Assembly: GCA_030041435.1 (NCBI GenBank)
Contig: JASHNW010000017.1
Coordinates: 1-64,000, forward strand
Source of the DNA: Acidobacteriaceae bacterium
GTDB lineage: Bacteria > Acidobacteriota > Terriglobia > Terriglobales > Acidobacteriaceae
DNA: 64,000 nucleotides
Direction of reading: 5' to 3'
Shown in pieces: positions 15,141-23,702 of the stretch. The notes beneath the pieces were generated by a model. That model was not told the DNA's origin. It did no database searches and was given only the letters and a program-made list of their open reading frames with translations. Each line of letters starts with the position of its first letter. Positions within the stretch are counted from its first letter, which is position 1. Both the position numbers and the translations under genes were made by a program.

Positions 15141-16067
15141 TCAGGAGCGGATGCGGGGGTTGACCACCATGTACAGGACGTCGGTGGCGAGGTTGACGAG
15201 GACGTAGGTGAGGCCGATGGCGAGGATGCATCCCTGCAGCAGCGGATAGTCGCGATTCTCGATAGCGGAGACGGTGAGGCGGCCGATGCCGGGCCAGCTG
15301 AAGATCTTCTCCGTAACGATGGCGCCGGCCAGCAGCGCACCGAACTGGAGGCCGATGAGCGTCAGCACCGGGATCATGGCGTTGCGCAGTGCATGCTTGT
15401 AGACGACGACTCGCTCGGGGAGTCCTTTGGCGCGCGCGGTGCGGACGTAATCCTGGCCGAGCTCTTCCAGCATGGATGTACGCACCATGCGGGTGAGGAT
15501 GGCTGCGAGCGCGCTGCCCATGGTGAGCGCGGGCAGGACCAGGTGGGCCAAATCGCCGGCGCCGCTGACCGGCAGCCAGCCGAGCCTGATGGAGACGAGG
15601 ATGATGAGGATCGGCCCCAGCGCAAAAGCCGGAAACGAGAGGCCAAGCAGGCTGACGACGCCGACGATGTGATCGCGTGCGCGCCCGCGATGCAGCGCCG
15701 CGGTAATGCCGGCGGGGATGGCGAGGAGCATGGCGATGAGCAGGGCTGCCGCGGTCAGCTCCACAGTGAACGGATAGCGGGTGAGCACGAGGTGGGTGAC
15801 GGAATCGTTGAGGCGGATGGAGCGGCCGAGATCCCCGTGCAGCACGCCGCGCCAGTAGTGGACGTACTGCGTACCGAGGGGCCGATCGAGGCCGTAGAGA
15901 TGGCGCAGGGCGACGATGTCCGCGGGGCGCGCGCCTTCGCCGAGCATCTGCTCGACCGGGTCGCCGGGGACGATGTGGATGAGCAGAAAGACCACCGACA
16001 CGACCAGCCACAGCACGGGCAGCGTGCAGGCGAGGCGCAGCAGCAGCGATTTCAGGAGCATGGGCAT
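15141..16067 (-). CDS. DppB/OppB-type ABC transporter permease
   Basis: A 308-residue inner-membrane permease of the dipeptide/oligopeptide/nickel importer family. It has an N-terminal helix with the usual IVPGDPVEQM, six predicted helices, and the cytoplasmic EAA loop near residues 200-225 (DYVRTARAKGLPERVVVYKHALRNA), with FSWPGIGRL later. It starts with TGATG, overlapping the corC-like stop by one base, so translation is coupled to that gene. No DppC, binding protein or ATPase gene is adjacent, which is unusual for this family. Confidence 0.9.
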   Translation of the reverse strand: MPMLLKSLLLRLACTLPVLWLVVSVVFLLIHIVPGDPVEQMLGEGARPADIVALRHLYGLDRPLGTQYVHYWRGVLHGDLGRSIRLNDSVTHLVLTRYPFTVELTAAALLIAMLLAIPAGITAALHRGRARDHIVGVVSLLGLSFPAFALGPILIILVSIRLGWLPVSGAGDLAHLVLPALTMGSALAAILTRMVRTSMLEELGQDYVRTARAKGLPERVVVYKHALRNAMIPVLTLIGLQFGALLAGAIVTEKIFSWPGIGRLTVSAIENRDYPLLQGCILAIGLTYVLVNLATDVLYMVVNPRIRS

Positions 16068-17422
16068 CAGCGGGTCTTCTCTGCCACGGGCTGGAGCTGC
16101 TCGACTCTGACTTTGCCGATGCGTCGGCCGGCCATTTCGAGAACGGTCATGCGGCGGCCATCGAAGTCGATGCTTTCGCCGCCCTGGGGAATTTTCCCCA
16201 GCCGGGTGAGCAGGAAGCCGGCCAGCGTCTCCACGCCGCCGTCGCGGGGCAGCTTCCAGTGCATCTGCGTTTCCAGGTCGCGCAGGCTCACGCTGCCGTC
16301 GAGGACCATGCCGCCGGCGGTGGCGAGCACGGTTCGCGCGCCCACGTCGAATTCATCTTCCAGCTCGCCGACGAGCTGCTCGAGGGCGTCCTCCACGCTC
16401 ACCAGGCCGACGGTTGAGCCGAACTCATCGACGACGATGGCGATGTGCCGGCGGCGCTGCTGGAACTCATGCAGCAGGTCGAGCACGGGCTTGGTTTCCG
16501 GAACCACCAGCACCTCGCGCATCACCTGGCGCAGGCGCATCTCGCTGAAGGGGACCACGCCAAACCGCGTTGTGGCCGAGGCGCGGAAGTGCATGAGGCG
16601 GCTGATGTCCTTGGAGTAGACGACGCCGACGATGAACTCCGGGCCGCGCGCGGGATCGTAGACGGGGACGCGCGAGTGCTGCTCGTCGACGATGCGGGCG
16701 CTGGCTTCTTCGACGAGCATGTCGCCGGGCAGAGAGAAGATGCGCTGGCGCGGAGTCATGATCTCGCGGGTCACGATCTCGTCGATTTCGACGGCGCGAT
16801 GAATCAGCGCCTCCTGATACTCCGGCAGCATGCCCATGCGGCGCGCCGCGGTGGCCATCAGCTTCAGCTCCTCGGGCGAGTGGATGCTGCCCTCCTGGGT
16901 GAGGGGAGCGTGAAACAGGCGCAGCACCAGGGTGGCGGAGCGGTTGAGCAGCCGCACCAGGGGCCGCGTCACGCGGATGAAGACATCCATGGGGCCGGCG
17001 ACGGCGATGGCCATCTGATCGGCGCGGCGCAGCGCCAGCGCCTTGGGCACCAGCTCACCCAGCAGCACGACGAAATAGGTGATGAGGGCGAAGGCCAGCG
17101 GCACGGCCAGCAGATGCGCGTAGAGGCGCGCGTGGGGCAGGCCGCCCATGGCCGCCTCAAACAGGCCCGCGATGGCCGGCTCGCCGAGCCAGCCCATGGC
17201 GAGGCTGCACAGGGTGACGCCCAGCTGCACGGCGGGCAGGAAGTCGCCCAGATTTTCCTGGAGGCGGCGCACAATGCGCGCGCCGGGCCGGCGCTCGGCG
17301 ATCAGCTGCTCCACGCGTGTCTGGCGCATGCTGACCAGCGCAAACTCCGCCGCCACAAAAAATCCATTCGCCAGGATCAGGAGGACAATGGCGACGCCGT
17401 GAAAGAGGAGGAACTCCGACAT
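16067..17422 (-). CDS. CorC/HlyC family CNNM-CBS membrane protein
   Basis: A 451-residue protein with the full family layout: CNNM/DUF21 transmembrane domain (~1-190, opening with several helices and a PKALA segment), a CBS pair (~205-330, including TPRQRIFSLPG and a typical VVDEFGSTVGLVS), and a CorC_HlyC domain (~345-440). Relatives are linked to Mg2+/Co2+ efflux or resistance; haemolysin in the old name is misleading. The stop overlaps the ATG of the dppB-like gene. A CAGGGTA heptamer array begins eight bases upstream of its start codon. Confidence 0.92.
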   Translation of the reverse strand: MSEFLLFHGVAIVLLILANGFFVAAEFALVSMRQTRVEQLIAERRPGARIVRRLQENLGDFLPAVQLGVTLCSLAMGWLGEPAIAGLFEAAMGGLPHARLYAHLLAVPLAFALITYFVVLLGELVPKALALRRADQMAIAVAGPMDVFIRVTRPLVRLLNRSATLVLRLFHAPLTQEGSIHSPEELKLMATAARRMGMLPEYQEALIHRAVEIDEIVTREIMTPRQRIFSLPGDMLVEEASARIVDEQHSRVPVYDPARGPEFIVGVVYSKDISRLMHFRASATTRFGVVPFSEMRLRQVMREVLVVPETKPVLDLLHEFQQRRRHIAIVVDEFGSTVGLVSVEDALEQLVGELEDEFDVGARTVLATAGGMVLDGSVSLRDLETQMHWKLPRDGGVETLAGFLLTRLGKIPQGGESIDFDGRRMTVLEMAGRRIGKVRVEQLQPVAEKTR

Positions 17423-17429
17423 TGGGATT

Positions 17430-17465
17430 CAGGGTACAGGGTACAGCGTGCAGGGGTACAGGATG
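17430..17465. repeat. heptamer array between corC-like and esterase genes (5 units)
   Basis: Units CAGGGTA, CAGGGTA, CAGCGTG, CAGGGGTA and CAGGATG fill most of the gap between the two minus-strand genes. It would form part of the 5' region of the corC-like gene. Confidence 0.7.
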
Positions 17466-17480
17466 CGGCGACCGGGGCGG

Positions 17481-18644
17481 CTACTTCCCTGCCCAGATGC
17501 CCGGCTGGGCGTCGATGACCTTCTCCAGATCCGCGGCAATGGTGCGGTCGTCGGCGAGCGAAGGGTGCCAGTTGCAGGCGGTGAAGCTGAGATTATCAAT
17601 CGGCAGGAAGGCGACTCTGCTTTCGCCGGTGGCCTTCCACTGCTCCATGACCCTGCGCTCTTCCGACTCGATTTCACCCTGGGCCATATTCGTGGCCCAA
17701 AGAATGAAGAAGGCGCGGGGATAGCGTGCGCGCAAGTTCTGGAGGAAGTGAAGGTACGTGGCTTCGTAGTCGGCGTGCAGAGCGTCGCGGGTCTTCCACT
17801 TTTCGCCAGGATGGAGGGGGGTGGTGAAGTCGTTCGTGCCCAGGGCGATGACAACGACCTCGGGCTGCCAGGCCGGGTCGCGGTAGAGATCTTTCTTGTC
17901 GAAGAGAACATACGGATAGGCAACGGGCACGGGGTCGCCGGGAGAACCGTTGTAGTTGCGGACGATGCCGTGACCGGAGATCGCATTCACCTGGTAGCCG
18001 GCTCCGTAGTGCGCGGCGACGAGCGGACCAAAGGCCTGAGAGCTGTCCGTTGTGGCCCAAACCTGGTGTTCGGAGCAGTCGCGGGTGGGCGACGTGTTGC
18101 CGTAACCGACGGTGTGCGAGTCGCCGATGAACTCGATCTGGCGCTGCCGGTGAGGAGGGTTGAGGGGCTTCTCTGTGGGCGGAATCGCAAAGCCGACGAA
18201 GGTGTCGGGCCCGGCCTGGCTTTCGGTGACGACGTCGATGCGAACGCGGTGCGGGCCGCTCGTGAGACCGGTGACCCCATAGACGCCTGGCGCGGGCGAC
18301 ACCAGAGCGATGGGAGGCTGATGGTCGAGGGTGACGTGGAGGATCTGATCGCCTGGGCCGGTTTCGAAGTAGACGGCAGAGCCCTGGAAGGCGGCTTCGA
18401 AGTAAGTGGCCGGCCACTGACAGACGTACTCGTGCTGACCGAAGCGCGCATCGACGGCAGCGGCCGGCAGCACTCTTCCGCCGACAGCGAAGACCAGAGG
18501 TTTGAGTTGCGGTGGATTCGCGACAGCGGCAATGTGCGCGGTCTGCGCGAAGGCGGGACAGGCGAGCGAGAGGGCGAGGAGCGCGGGAACGGTGAATCGA
18601 CGCAGAAGATGCTTTGGAGAAGAGGGTACGGCCGGATTGAGCAC
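17481..18644 (-). CDS. SGNH/GDSL acetyl-esterase (CE2-like)
   Basis: A 387-residue secreted hydrolase. The signal peptide ends near residue 33 (AFA). A beta-sandwich N-domain (~50-160) precedes an SGNH domain with IGDSHTVGYG (Ser176), the ALGTND block and NWHPS near the C-terminus (His360). This two-domain layout matches carbohydrate esterase family 2 enzymes, which remove O-acetyl groups from xylan or other plant polysaccharides. It could also be a general lipase-like SGNH protein. Its neighbours do not form an obvious polysaccharide locus, although a GH27 enzyme is encoded 39 kb away. Confidence 0.85.
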   Translation of the reverse strand: MLNPAVPSSPKHLLRRFTVPALLALSLACPAFAQTAHIAAVANPPQLKPLVFAVGGRVLPAAAVDARFGQHEYVCQWPATYFEAAFQGSAVYFETGPGDQILHVTLDHQPPIALVSPAPGVYGVTGLTSGPHRVRIDVVTESQAGPDTFVGFAIPPTEKPLNPPHRQRQIEFIGDSHTVGYGNTSPTRDCSEHQVWATTDSSQAFGPLVAAHYGAGYQVNAISGHGIVRNYNGSPGDPVPVAYPYVLFDKKDLYRDPAWQPEVVVIALGTNDFTTPLHPGEKWKTRDALHADYEATYLHFLQNLRARYPRAFFILWATNMAQGEIESEERRVMEQWKATGESRVAFLPIDNLSFTACNWHPSLADDRTIAADLEKVIDAQPGIWAGK

Positions 18645-18686
18645 TCACCAGTATTGCACCTGGCGAAGCAGCGGCCAGAAACAGAA

Positions 18687-18714
18687 GGGCCGCTCGTTGC
18701 ACGACGAGCGGCCC
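18687..18714 (-). terminator. hairpin after the S10 peptidase gene
   Basis: GGGCCGCTCGT (18687-18697) and ACGAGCGGCCC (18704-18714) form a perfect 11-bp stem with a six-base loop. It begins 16 bases past the peptidase stop; on the minus strand a T-rich tail (TTCTGTTTC) follows. Confidence 0.75.
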
Positions 18715-18730
18715 TCACGATTGCAGAGAG

Positions 18731-20371
18731 CTACTGGTTCCCGGCGTCCGTGCTTTTGATGAACTCCGCGACGCGATCGTGGAGCTGCTTCAGACATGCC
18801 TCTTTCACATAGACCATGTGGCCGGACTCATACCAGGCGTACTCGATGTTGCCGGCGAGTTTGTCCGGGATGGGCAGGTGCTTATCCTCGTAGAAGGCTC
18901 CGTAAAAGGGCGTGGCCAGGTCGTAGTAGCCGCCATTCACCAGCACTTTGAGCTTTGGGTTGGTGATCATGGCCGTCGCGAGGTCGGGGGCTACGTTCAC
19001 GTAAACCGGATTGCCGCCGTGCTTCATATCCCACTCAGTGCTCCCGAAGTCCGCTTCAGGCAAATAGGTTTGGCCTTCGCCGTACTTCAGCGTGTTGCGC
19101 ACATACTGATTGAACAGCGAGACGTAAGCCGAGCCGATGGCCGAGCTTTGCGGATCGTACTCAGAAGATTCGGCGAGCGGATCGATGGAGGGGCTGGAGA
19201 AGCGCGTGTCGAGCCGGCCCGTGATCATGCCGCTGTCGTCCTGCAGGCTCTTCTCGAACTGGCCGCCGGCGATGCGCAGATCGCCCTTTATCAGATAGTC
19301 GACGGGCAACCCGGTGTAGTCGTGCAGCTTTTCCGCGATGGCCTGCTTGTCAGCCTGGCTCAGGTCAGTGCCTTTGGCCAGCGCCTCGGCGTAGGGACCC
19401 ATGGCGAAGGCTTCCACCTCTTTCAAAAACGCCTCAAGATCGGGTGGCTCTGGATTCAGCTTGTGGTGGTAGCGCGCAGTGGCGGCGTAGGTGGGCAGGG
19501 CCAGCTCATAGGTGAGGTCGATGCCGGGATTGGTATGGGCCGCGTCGATGTCGGTACTGAAATCGAAGATCTGCGAGAGCAGCATCACACCGTTCAGGTC
19601 GATGCTGTATTCGTTCTCCAGAATGTTAGAGAGCACTGCGGAGCGCGTCGTCCCGTAGCTCTCGCCGAAGATGTATTTGGGGGAATTCCAGCGGTTGTAT
19701 TGAGAGAGGAAGCGCTGGATGAAGCGGCCGAAGGCGTGGCCGTCTTCGTCGATGCCCCAGAAGGCTTTGCCGGCATCTTTACCGGTGAGGCGGCCGAAGC
19801 CGGTGCCGGGCATGTCAATGAAGACCAGGTCGGACACATCGAGCAGGGATTCGGCGTTGTCCTCAAGGCGGTATGGAGCCGCGGGGAGATGGGTATCCAT
19901 CTCGGTGACAACATGCTTCGGTCCGAACGAGCCCATGTGCAGCCACACCGTCGAGCTGCCCGGACCACCGTTGTAGAGGAAGGTGATGGGGCGCTGATCG
20001 AAGTTGGCGTCCTTTTTGAAATAAGCGACGTAGAACATGCGCGCCAGGGGTGGGGCGTCAGCGGGATCCTTGGCGGCAGCGACGGCAGCGGCCAGGTTCG
20101 TATCGGGCAGCGGCTTGCCATCGGGGCCGAGCTGCGCGTCCTGCTCGTTGGTTGCGCCGACGGTGATGGTGCCGGCCACGGCGTCGTACTGAATGGTCTG
20201 GCCGTTCACCGTGACCGAGCCCTGCGTGGTGACCGACTGCGCGGGCGTCTTCTCGGCGGGCTTTTCGGCTGTTTTGTCGGCGGGCTTCTCATCGGCAGCA
20301 CGCGCGAGGGCTGGACAAACTGTAACAACGGCGGCGACACACGTCGCCAGCAGGCGTATCGACTTGCGCAT
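18731..20371 (-). CDS. secreted S10 family serine carboxypeptidase
   Basis: A 546-residue exported peptidase. A signal peptide (~1-24) is followed by a Lys/Glu/Pro/Ala-rich linker (~25-48). Catalytic signatures of serine carboxypeptidases: NGGPGSS, the nucleophile in FGESYGT, Asp in NGGYYDLATP and His in ESGHMVY. Bacterial S10 members of this size are common in soil Acidobacteriota and Proteobacteria and remove C-terminal residues at acid pH. The ATG at 20371 has AGGAG eight bases upstream; the longer open frame has no support. Monocistronic, with a strong hairpin at its end. Confidence 0.92.
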   Translation of the reverse strand: MRKSIRLLATCVAAVVTVCPALARAADEKPADKTAEKPAEKTPAQSVTTQGSVTVNGQTIQYDAVAGTITVGATNEQDAQLGPDGKPLPDTNLAAAVAAAKDPADAPPLARMFYVAYFKKDANFDQRPITFLYNGGPGSSTVWLHMGSFGPKHVVTEMDTHLPAAPYRLEDNAESLLDVSDLVFIDMPGTGFGRLTGKDAGKAFWGIDEDGHAFGRFIQRFLSQYNRWNSPKYIFGESYGTTRSAVLSNILENEYSIDLNGVMLLSQIFDFSTDIDAAHTNPGIDLTYELALPTYAATARYHHKLNPEPPDLEAFLKEVEAFAMGPYAEALAKGTDLSQADKQAIAEKLHDYTGLPVDYLIKGDLRIAGGQFEKSLQDDSGMITGRLDTRFSSPSIDPLAESSEYDPQSSAIGSAYVSLFNQYVRNTLKYGEGQTYLPEADFGSTEWDMKHGGNPVYVNVAPDLATAMITNPKLKVLVNGGYYDLATPFYGAFYEDKHLPIPDKLAGNIEYAWYESGHMVYVKEACLKQLHDRVAEFIKSTDAGNQ

Positions 20372-20442
20372 CCAGGTCTCCTGGGACTCAGAATGATTCC
20401 GGGGAAAAGGCCGATTATAGCTTTTACGCGAGGGAGGGGCTT

Positions 20443-21381
20443 TCAGTTCAATTCGAGTTCCCAGGTCTGGCCGACCAGGTCTTTGCCGAAGCTGTGGTGC
20501 GGCTCCTCGCGGACGAGGCGAAAACCGGCGGCCTGATAGATGCGGTGGGCCGCGCTGAGAATGCTCTGCGTCCAGAGCGTGATGCGGCGGTAGCCGGCGG
20601 AGCGCGCAAAGCGGATGCACTCGGCGACCAGCGCCTGGCCGAGACCCAGGCCGCGCGCGGACGGATCGACGTAGAGCAGGCGCAGCTTCGCGGCGCCGGG
20701 CTGCTCGGGGTGGCGAACCAGGAAGATGTGGCCGGCATGACGGCCGTCGATTTCGGCGATCCAGCAGCGCTCGCGCGCAGGGTCGAAGTTGGCGATGAAC
20801 TCCGCGACGATGCGGGCCGCCAGAGCTTCGAAGGTGTCGTCCCAGCCGAATTGCTCGACATAGCCTGCGCCTTCGAGCGCGACGACGGCGCCCATGTCAC
20901 CGGGGCGATGCGTGCGCAGGGTGAAGGGCGGGCCCTGGCGATGCGTGCACTGGACGGTTCCTTCGATCGTTCGCACCGCGGCGATGAACTGTGCGCGCTG
21001 CGCGACGGGCAGGTTTTGCAGCAGGGCGAGGGCCTGCTTCTCGGCTCGCGTGTTCAGGGTGCGAAAGGCGGAGCGGCCTTTTGCGGTCAGCTGCAGATCG
21101 GCTGCACGGTTATCGGCTTTCGACGGATTGCGGGTCATCAGGCCGGTCTTCTGAAACTTGCCGAGGATACGGCTCAGGTAGCCGGCATCCATGCCGAGGG
21201 CTTCGCAGATTTCTTTCGCCTGGATTCCGGGGTGGGTGGCCAACTCGTAGAGCACGCGCCCTTCGGCCAGGCTGTACTCGGTGCGCAGAAAGCTGTCGGT
21301 GAGCGTGCCGAGGAATCGCGTATACATGCGGTTGAACTGGCGAAAGGCGGCGGCATCGGCGGCGAGGGCAGCGTCGGGCAT
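20443..21381 (-). CDS. MarR-type regulator fused to GNAT acetyltransferase
   Basis: A 312-residue fusion. Residues ~1-150 are a MarR winged helix (EICEALGMDAGYLSRILGKF recognition region, then a wing around SKADNRAAD); residues ~160-312 are a GNAT acetyltransferase with the acetyl-CoA loop around SARGLGLGQALV. Such helix-turn-helix/GNAT fusions are a known bacterial family; the sensed ligand and acetylated substrate are generally unknown. It stands alone between the peptidase and methyltransferase genes on the same strand, with short gaps. Confidence 0.9.
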   Translation of the reverse strand: MPDAALAADAAAFRQFNRMYTRFLGTLTDSFLRTEYSLAEGRVLYELATHPGIQAKEICEALGMDAGYLSRILGKFQKTGLMTRNPSKADNRAADLQLTAKGRSAFRTLNTRAEKQALALLQNLPVAQRAQFIAAVRTIEGTVQCTHRQGPPFTLRTHRPGDMGAVVALEGAGYVEQFGWDDTFEALAARIVAEFIANFDPARERCWIAEIDGRHAGHIFLVRHPEQPGAAKLRLLYVDPSARGLGLGQALVAECIRFARSAGYRRITLWTQSILSAAHRIYQAAGFRLVREEPHHSFGKDLVGQTWELELN

Positions 21382-21462
21382 GCGTTGAGGCTGCGCCTAT
21401 TTAGTTGACTTTGTCAAGTAATTGCGGCGGGATGCGTCAATACAGGCCGGGAATGAGCCGGT

Positions 21463-22116
21463 CTAATTGCGACCTTCTCGCTTCTGGGCGATGACGAGGC
21501 CGCGGGGGGTGGGCAGGAGCACGACGGAGATGAGGCCTTCGGCTTCGAGGCGGAGGGCGGCCTCGCGGACTTTGCGCTGGTGGGAGCTGGCGTCGTGCAT
21601 GAGGATGAGGCCGGTGGGGCTGATCTGCGGGAGGAAGCGGCGGACCTCCTGCTCGCGGATGTCGAGGTCGCTGTCGCTGAAGAGGAGATCGATGGCGCCG
21701 GGGACCTGAATTTCGAGGCTGGAGCCGTTGCGCAGGTCGATCCACTCGGCGAGGCCGGAAGCGGCGATTTTCTCCTCGGCTTTCGAGAAGACCAAAGGGT
21801 CGAATTCGCAGCTGACGATGCGGCCGAAGCCGTTGGCGCGAAGGCCTTCGGCCATCCAGACGGTGGAGACGCCGAGGAAGGAGCCGGTTTCGACGATGAG
21901 GTTCGGCTTTATGGTAGTGACCAGGGTGCGCAGGAATTCGAGGACTTCGACCTCGGCGGTCATGGAGTCGACCATGTGCCAGCGCTCGGGGTGGGGACAT
22001 TCGGGAGTGGCACGGTGGTACTCGGGCAGGAGGGCTCCCTGGGCGCGCTCGGCCTGGAGCATGACTTTATGTTCCTGCTTGAGCTTTTTGCGGAAGAGGC
22101 GCAAGGGCGAGTCCAC
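21463..22116 (-). CDS. class I SAM-dependent methyltransferase
   Basis: A 217-residue Rossmann-fold methyltransferase. Motif I is IVETGSFLGVST (~74-85), the acidic end of strand 2 is SCEFDP, and a DLLFSDSD block follows strand 4. The fold resembles the O-methyltransferase/Methyltransf_24 group. A basic N-terminal region (~1-45) precedes the core. GTG start at 22116. The substrate is unknown; neither neighbour gives a pathway hint. Confidence 0.78.
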   Translation of the reverse strand: MDSPLRLFRKKLKQEHKVMLQAERAQGALLPEYHRATPECPHPERWHMVDSMTAEVEVLEFLRTLVTTIKPNLIVETGSFLGVSTVWMAEGLRANGFGRIVSCEFDPLVFSKAEEKIAASGLAEWIDLRNGSSLEIQVPGAIDLLFSDSDLDIREQEVRRFLPQISPTGLILMHDASSHQRKVREAALRLEAEGLISVVLLPTPRGLVIAQKREGRN

Positions 22117-22250
22117 GATCCGTTCGATGAGTTCGAAGTTCGATTATAGAGATTTGCCGGAGCGCAACCTGCACGGCGTGCAGCGGGACTATCATCCTTC
22201 TGGATCGACGCTGTGCGGTTGTGCGTGGAAAGAACCAGGAGGGATTCACG

Positions 22251-22838
22251 ATGAGCCAGGCGAAGCTGCTGATGATCGTGGGCGATTTTGCCGAGGACTA
22301 CGAGACGATGGTGCCGTTCCAGGCGCTGCAGATGGTCGGGCATCAGGTGGATGCGGTGTGTCCGGGAAAGATAGCGGGCGAGCAGGTGCGGACGGCGATC
22401 CACGACTTTGAGGGCGACCAGACGTACACGGAAAAGCGCGGGCACAACTTCACGCTGAACGCGACGTTCGCCGAGGTGCAGGCCGAGGACTATGACGGGC
22501 TGGTGCTGCCGGGCGGGCGGGCGCCGGAGTATCTGCGGCTGGACGCGAAGGTGGTGGAGATGGTGCGGCATTTTGCCCGGGAAAACAAGCCGATCGCGGC
22601 TATCTGCCACGCTGCGCAACTGCTGGCCGCGGCGGGCGTAGTGAAGGGGCGGAAGATCAGCTGCTATCCGGCGTGCGCGCCGGAGGTGGAGCTGGCCGGA
22701 GGGACGTTTGTGCCGGTGGAGATGACGGCGGCGGTGGTGGATGGGAATCTGGTGACGGCTCCGGCGTGGCCGGCGCATCCCCAGTGGCTGGGGAAGTTTC
22801 TCGGCGTGCTGAGTCGACACCGATTCCCCCCGTCATAA
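22251..22838 (+). CDS. DJ-1/PfpI family protein
   Basis: A 195-residue protein of the DJ-1/PfpI superfamily. The nucleophile elbow AICHAAQ puts the reactive Cys at 119 followed by His, and the [15 protein letters not shown] block is typical of the PfpI/YhbO branch, associated with stress protection, glyoxal detoxification or proteolysis. Glu15-Asp16 near the N-terminus matches the conserved acidic residue beside the Cys. The ATG at 22251 has AGGAGGG nine bases upstream. A DinB-family gene follows 50 bases later on the same strand. Confidence 0.92.
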   Translation: MSQAKLLMIVGDFAEDYETMVPFQALQMVGHQVDAVCPGKIAGEQVRTAIHDFEGDQTYTEKRGHNFTLNATFAEVQAEDYDGLVLPGGRAPEYLRLDAKVVEMVRHFARENKPIAAICHAAQLLAAAGVVKGRKISCYPACAPEVELAGGTFVPVEMTAAVVDGNLVTAPAWPAHPQWLGKFLGVLSRHRFPPS

Positions 22839-22888
22839 AAGAGCGGCCGGTGAGGAAGCCGCCAATGACAGGCGCAAGGAGGCCACTG

Positions 22889-23437
22889 ATGAGACCGGAA
22901 GAGGCTGAGTTTCTTCGCTCGTATTTGCTCCCGCAGGTTCGTTCGGAGCAGACCGTCACACGCAGGATTCTGGCGGCGATTCCGGCGGGTCAGGAAGAGT
23001 ACCGGCCGCACGAGAAGAACTGGACGGCGCTGCGGCTGGCGCGGCATCTTGCCGGGACCGAGATGTGGTTTCTGCATGCCGTGATCCATCGGCAATTCGT
23101 GGACGGGCAGGGGCCGCCTGCCAAGGTGGAGACCGGAGCGGCGATGGCGGCGTGGTACGAGGCGGAGGGGGCGCGGCGCGTGGCGCAGATCGAGGCGCTG
23201 ACGGGCGAGGAACTGGCGGCGCCGGTGGACTGGCTGGGGCTGCGCAACGATCCGGCGGTGACCTATCTGAGCCTGGCGATCCGGCACACGGTGCACCATC
23301 GCGGGCAGTTATCGGCGTATTTGCGGCCGATGGGCGCGAAGGTGCCGGCGATCTATGTGGCCAGTGGGGACGAGCCGTTTGATGGGTCGCGGGAGGACAT
23401 TGCCGCGGGGAGGGTGGAGCGGCCGCCGGCATTTTGA
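22889..23437 (+). CDS. DinB superfamily protein
   Basis: A 182-residue four-helix-bundle protein of the DinB/YfiT type. Metal-binding His candidates lie in LARHLAGTE (after helix 2) and AIRHTVHHRGQL (helix 3), the usual three-His pattern. Relatives include thiol-transferases such as bacillithiol S-transferases and maleylpyruvate isomerases, but most are uncharacterised. I chose the ATG at 22889 because AAGGAGG lies six bases upstream; the ATG at 22865 is worse placed. Likely co-transcribed with the PfpI gene. Confidence 0.85.
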   Translation: MRPEEAEFLRSYLLPQVRSEQTVTRRILAAIPAGQEEYRPHEKNWTALRLARHLAGTEMWFLHAVIHRQFVDGQGPPAKVETGAAMAAWYEAEGARRVAQIEALTGEELAAPVDWLGLRNDPAVTYLSLAIRHTVHHRGQLSAYLRPMGAKVPAIYVASGDEPFDGSREDIAAGRVERPPAF

Positions 23438-23702
23438 GGGCGGGGCCGAAATGGGAGCAACCTGTACCACTTCGGCTCAATTCCCAGGAATTTCAAAGAA
23501 AACCCATTGACTGCCGAATCGCCACGGGCTACTCTGGCGGCAACTGCGACCCCTTGGCGCCGACTGCCAACTCGAAGCACGGGCTCTCTCTGAAGCATCC
23601 AATGAGTGTGGAGTGTCCTGCGCCGGCTTCGACCCCTTATCCAATCCAATCCCAACCACGCAGCCCCCGCTCGGCTGCGTTCGGAGGTTCTACCTTCGCC
23701 TG

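Noticed and set aside
15129-16619. A 496-codon plus-strand frame across the dppB- and corC-like genes
   Set aside because: Asp/Glu/Gly-rich shadow; the opposite strand has clear family motifs in both genes.
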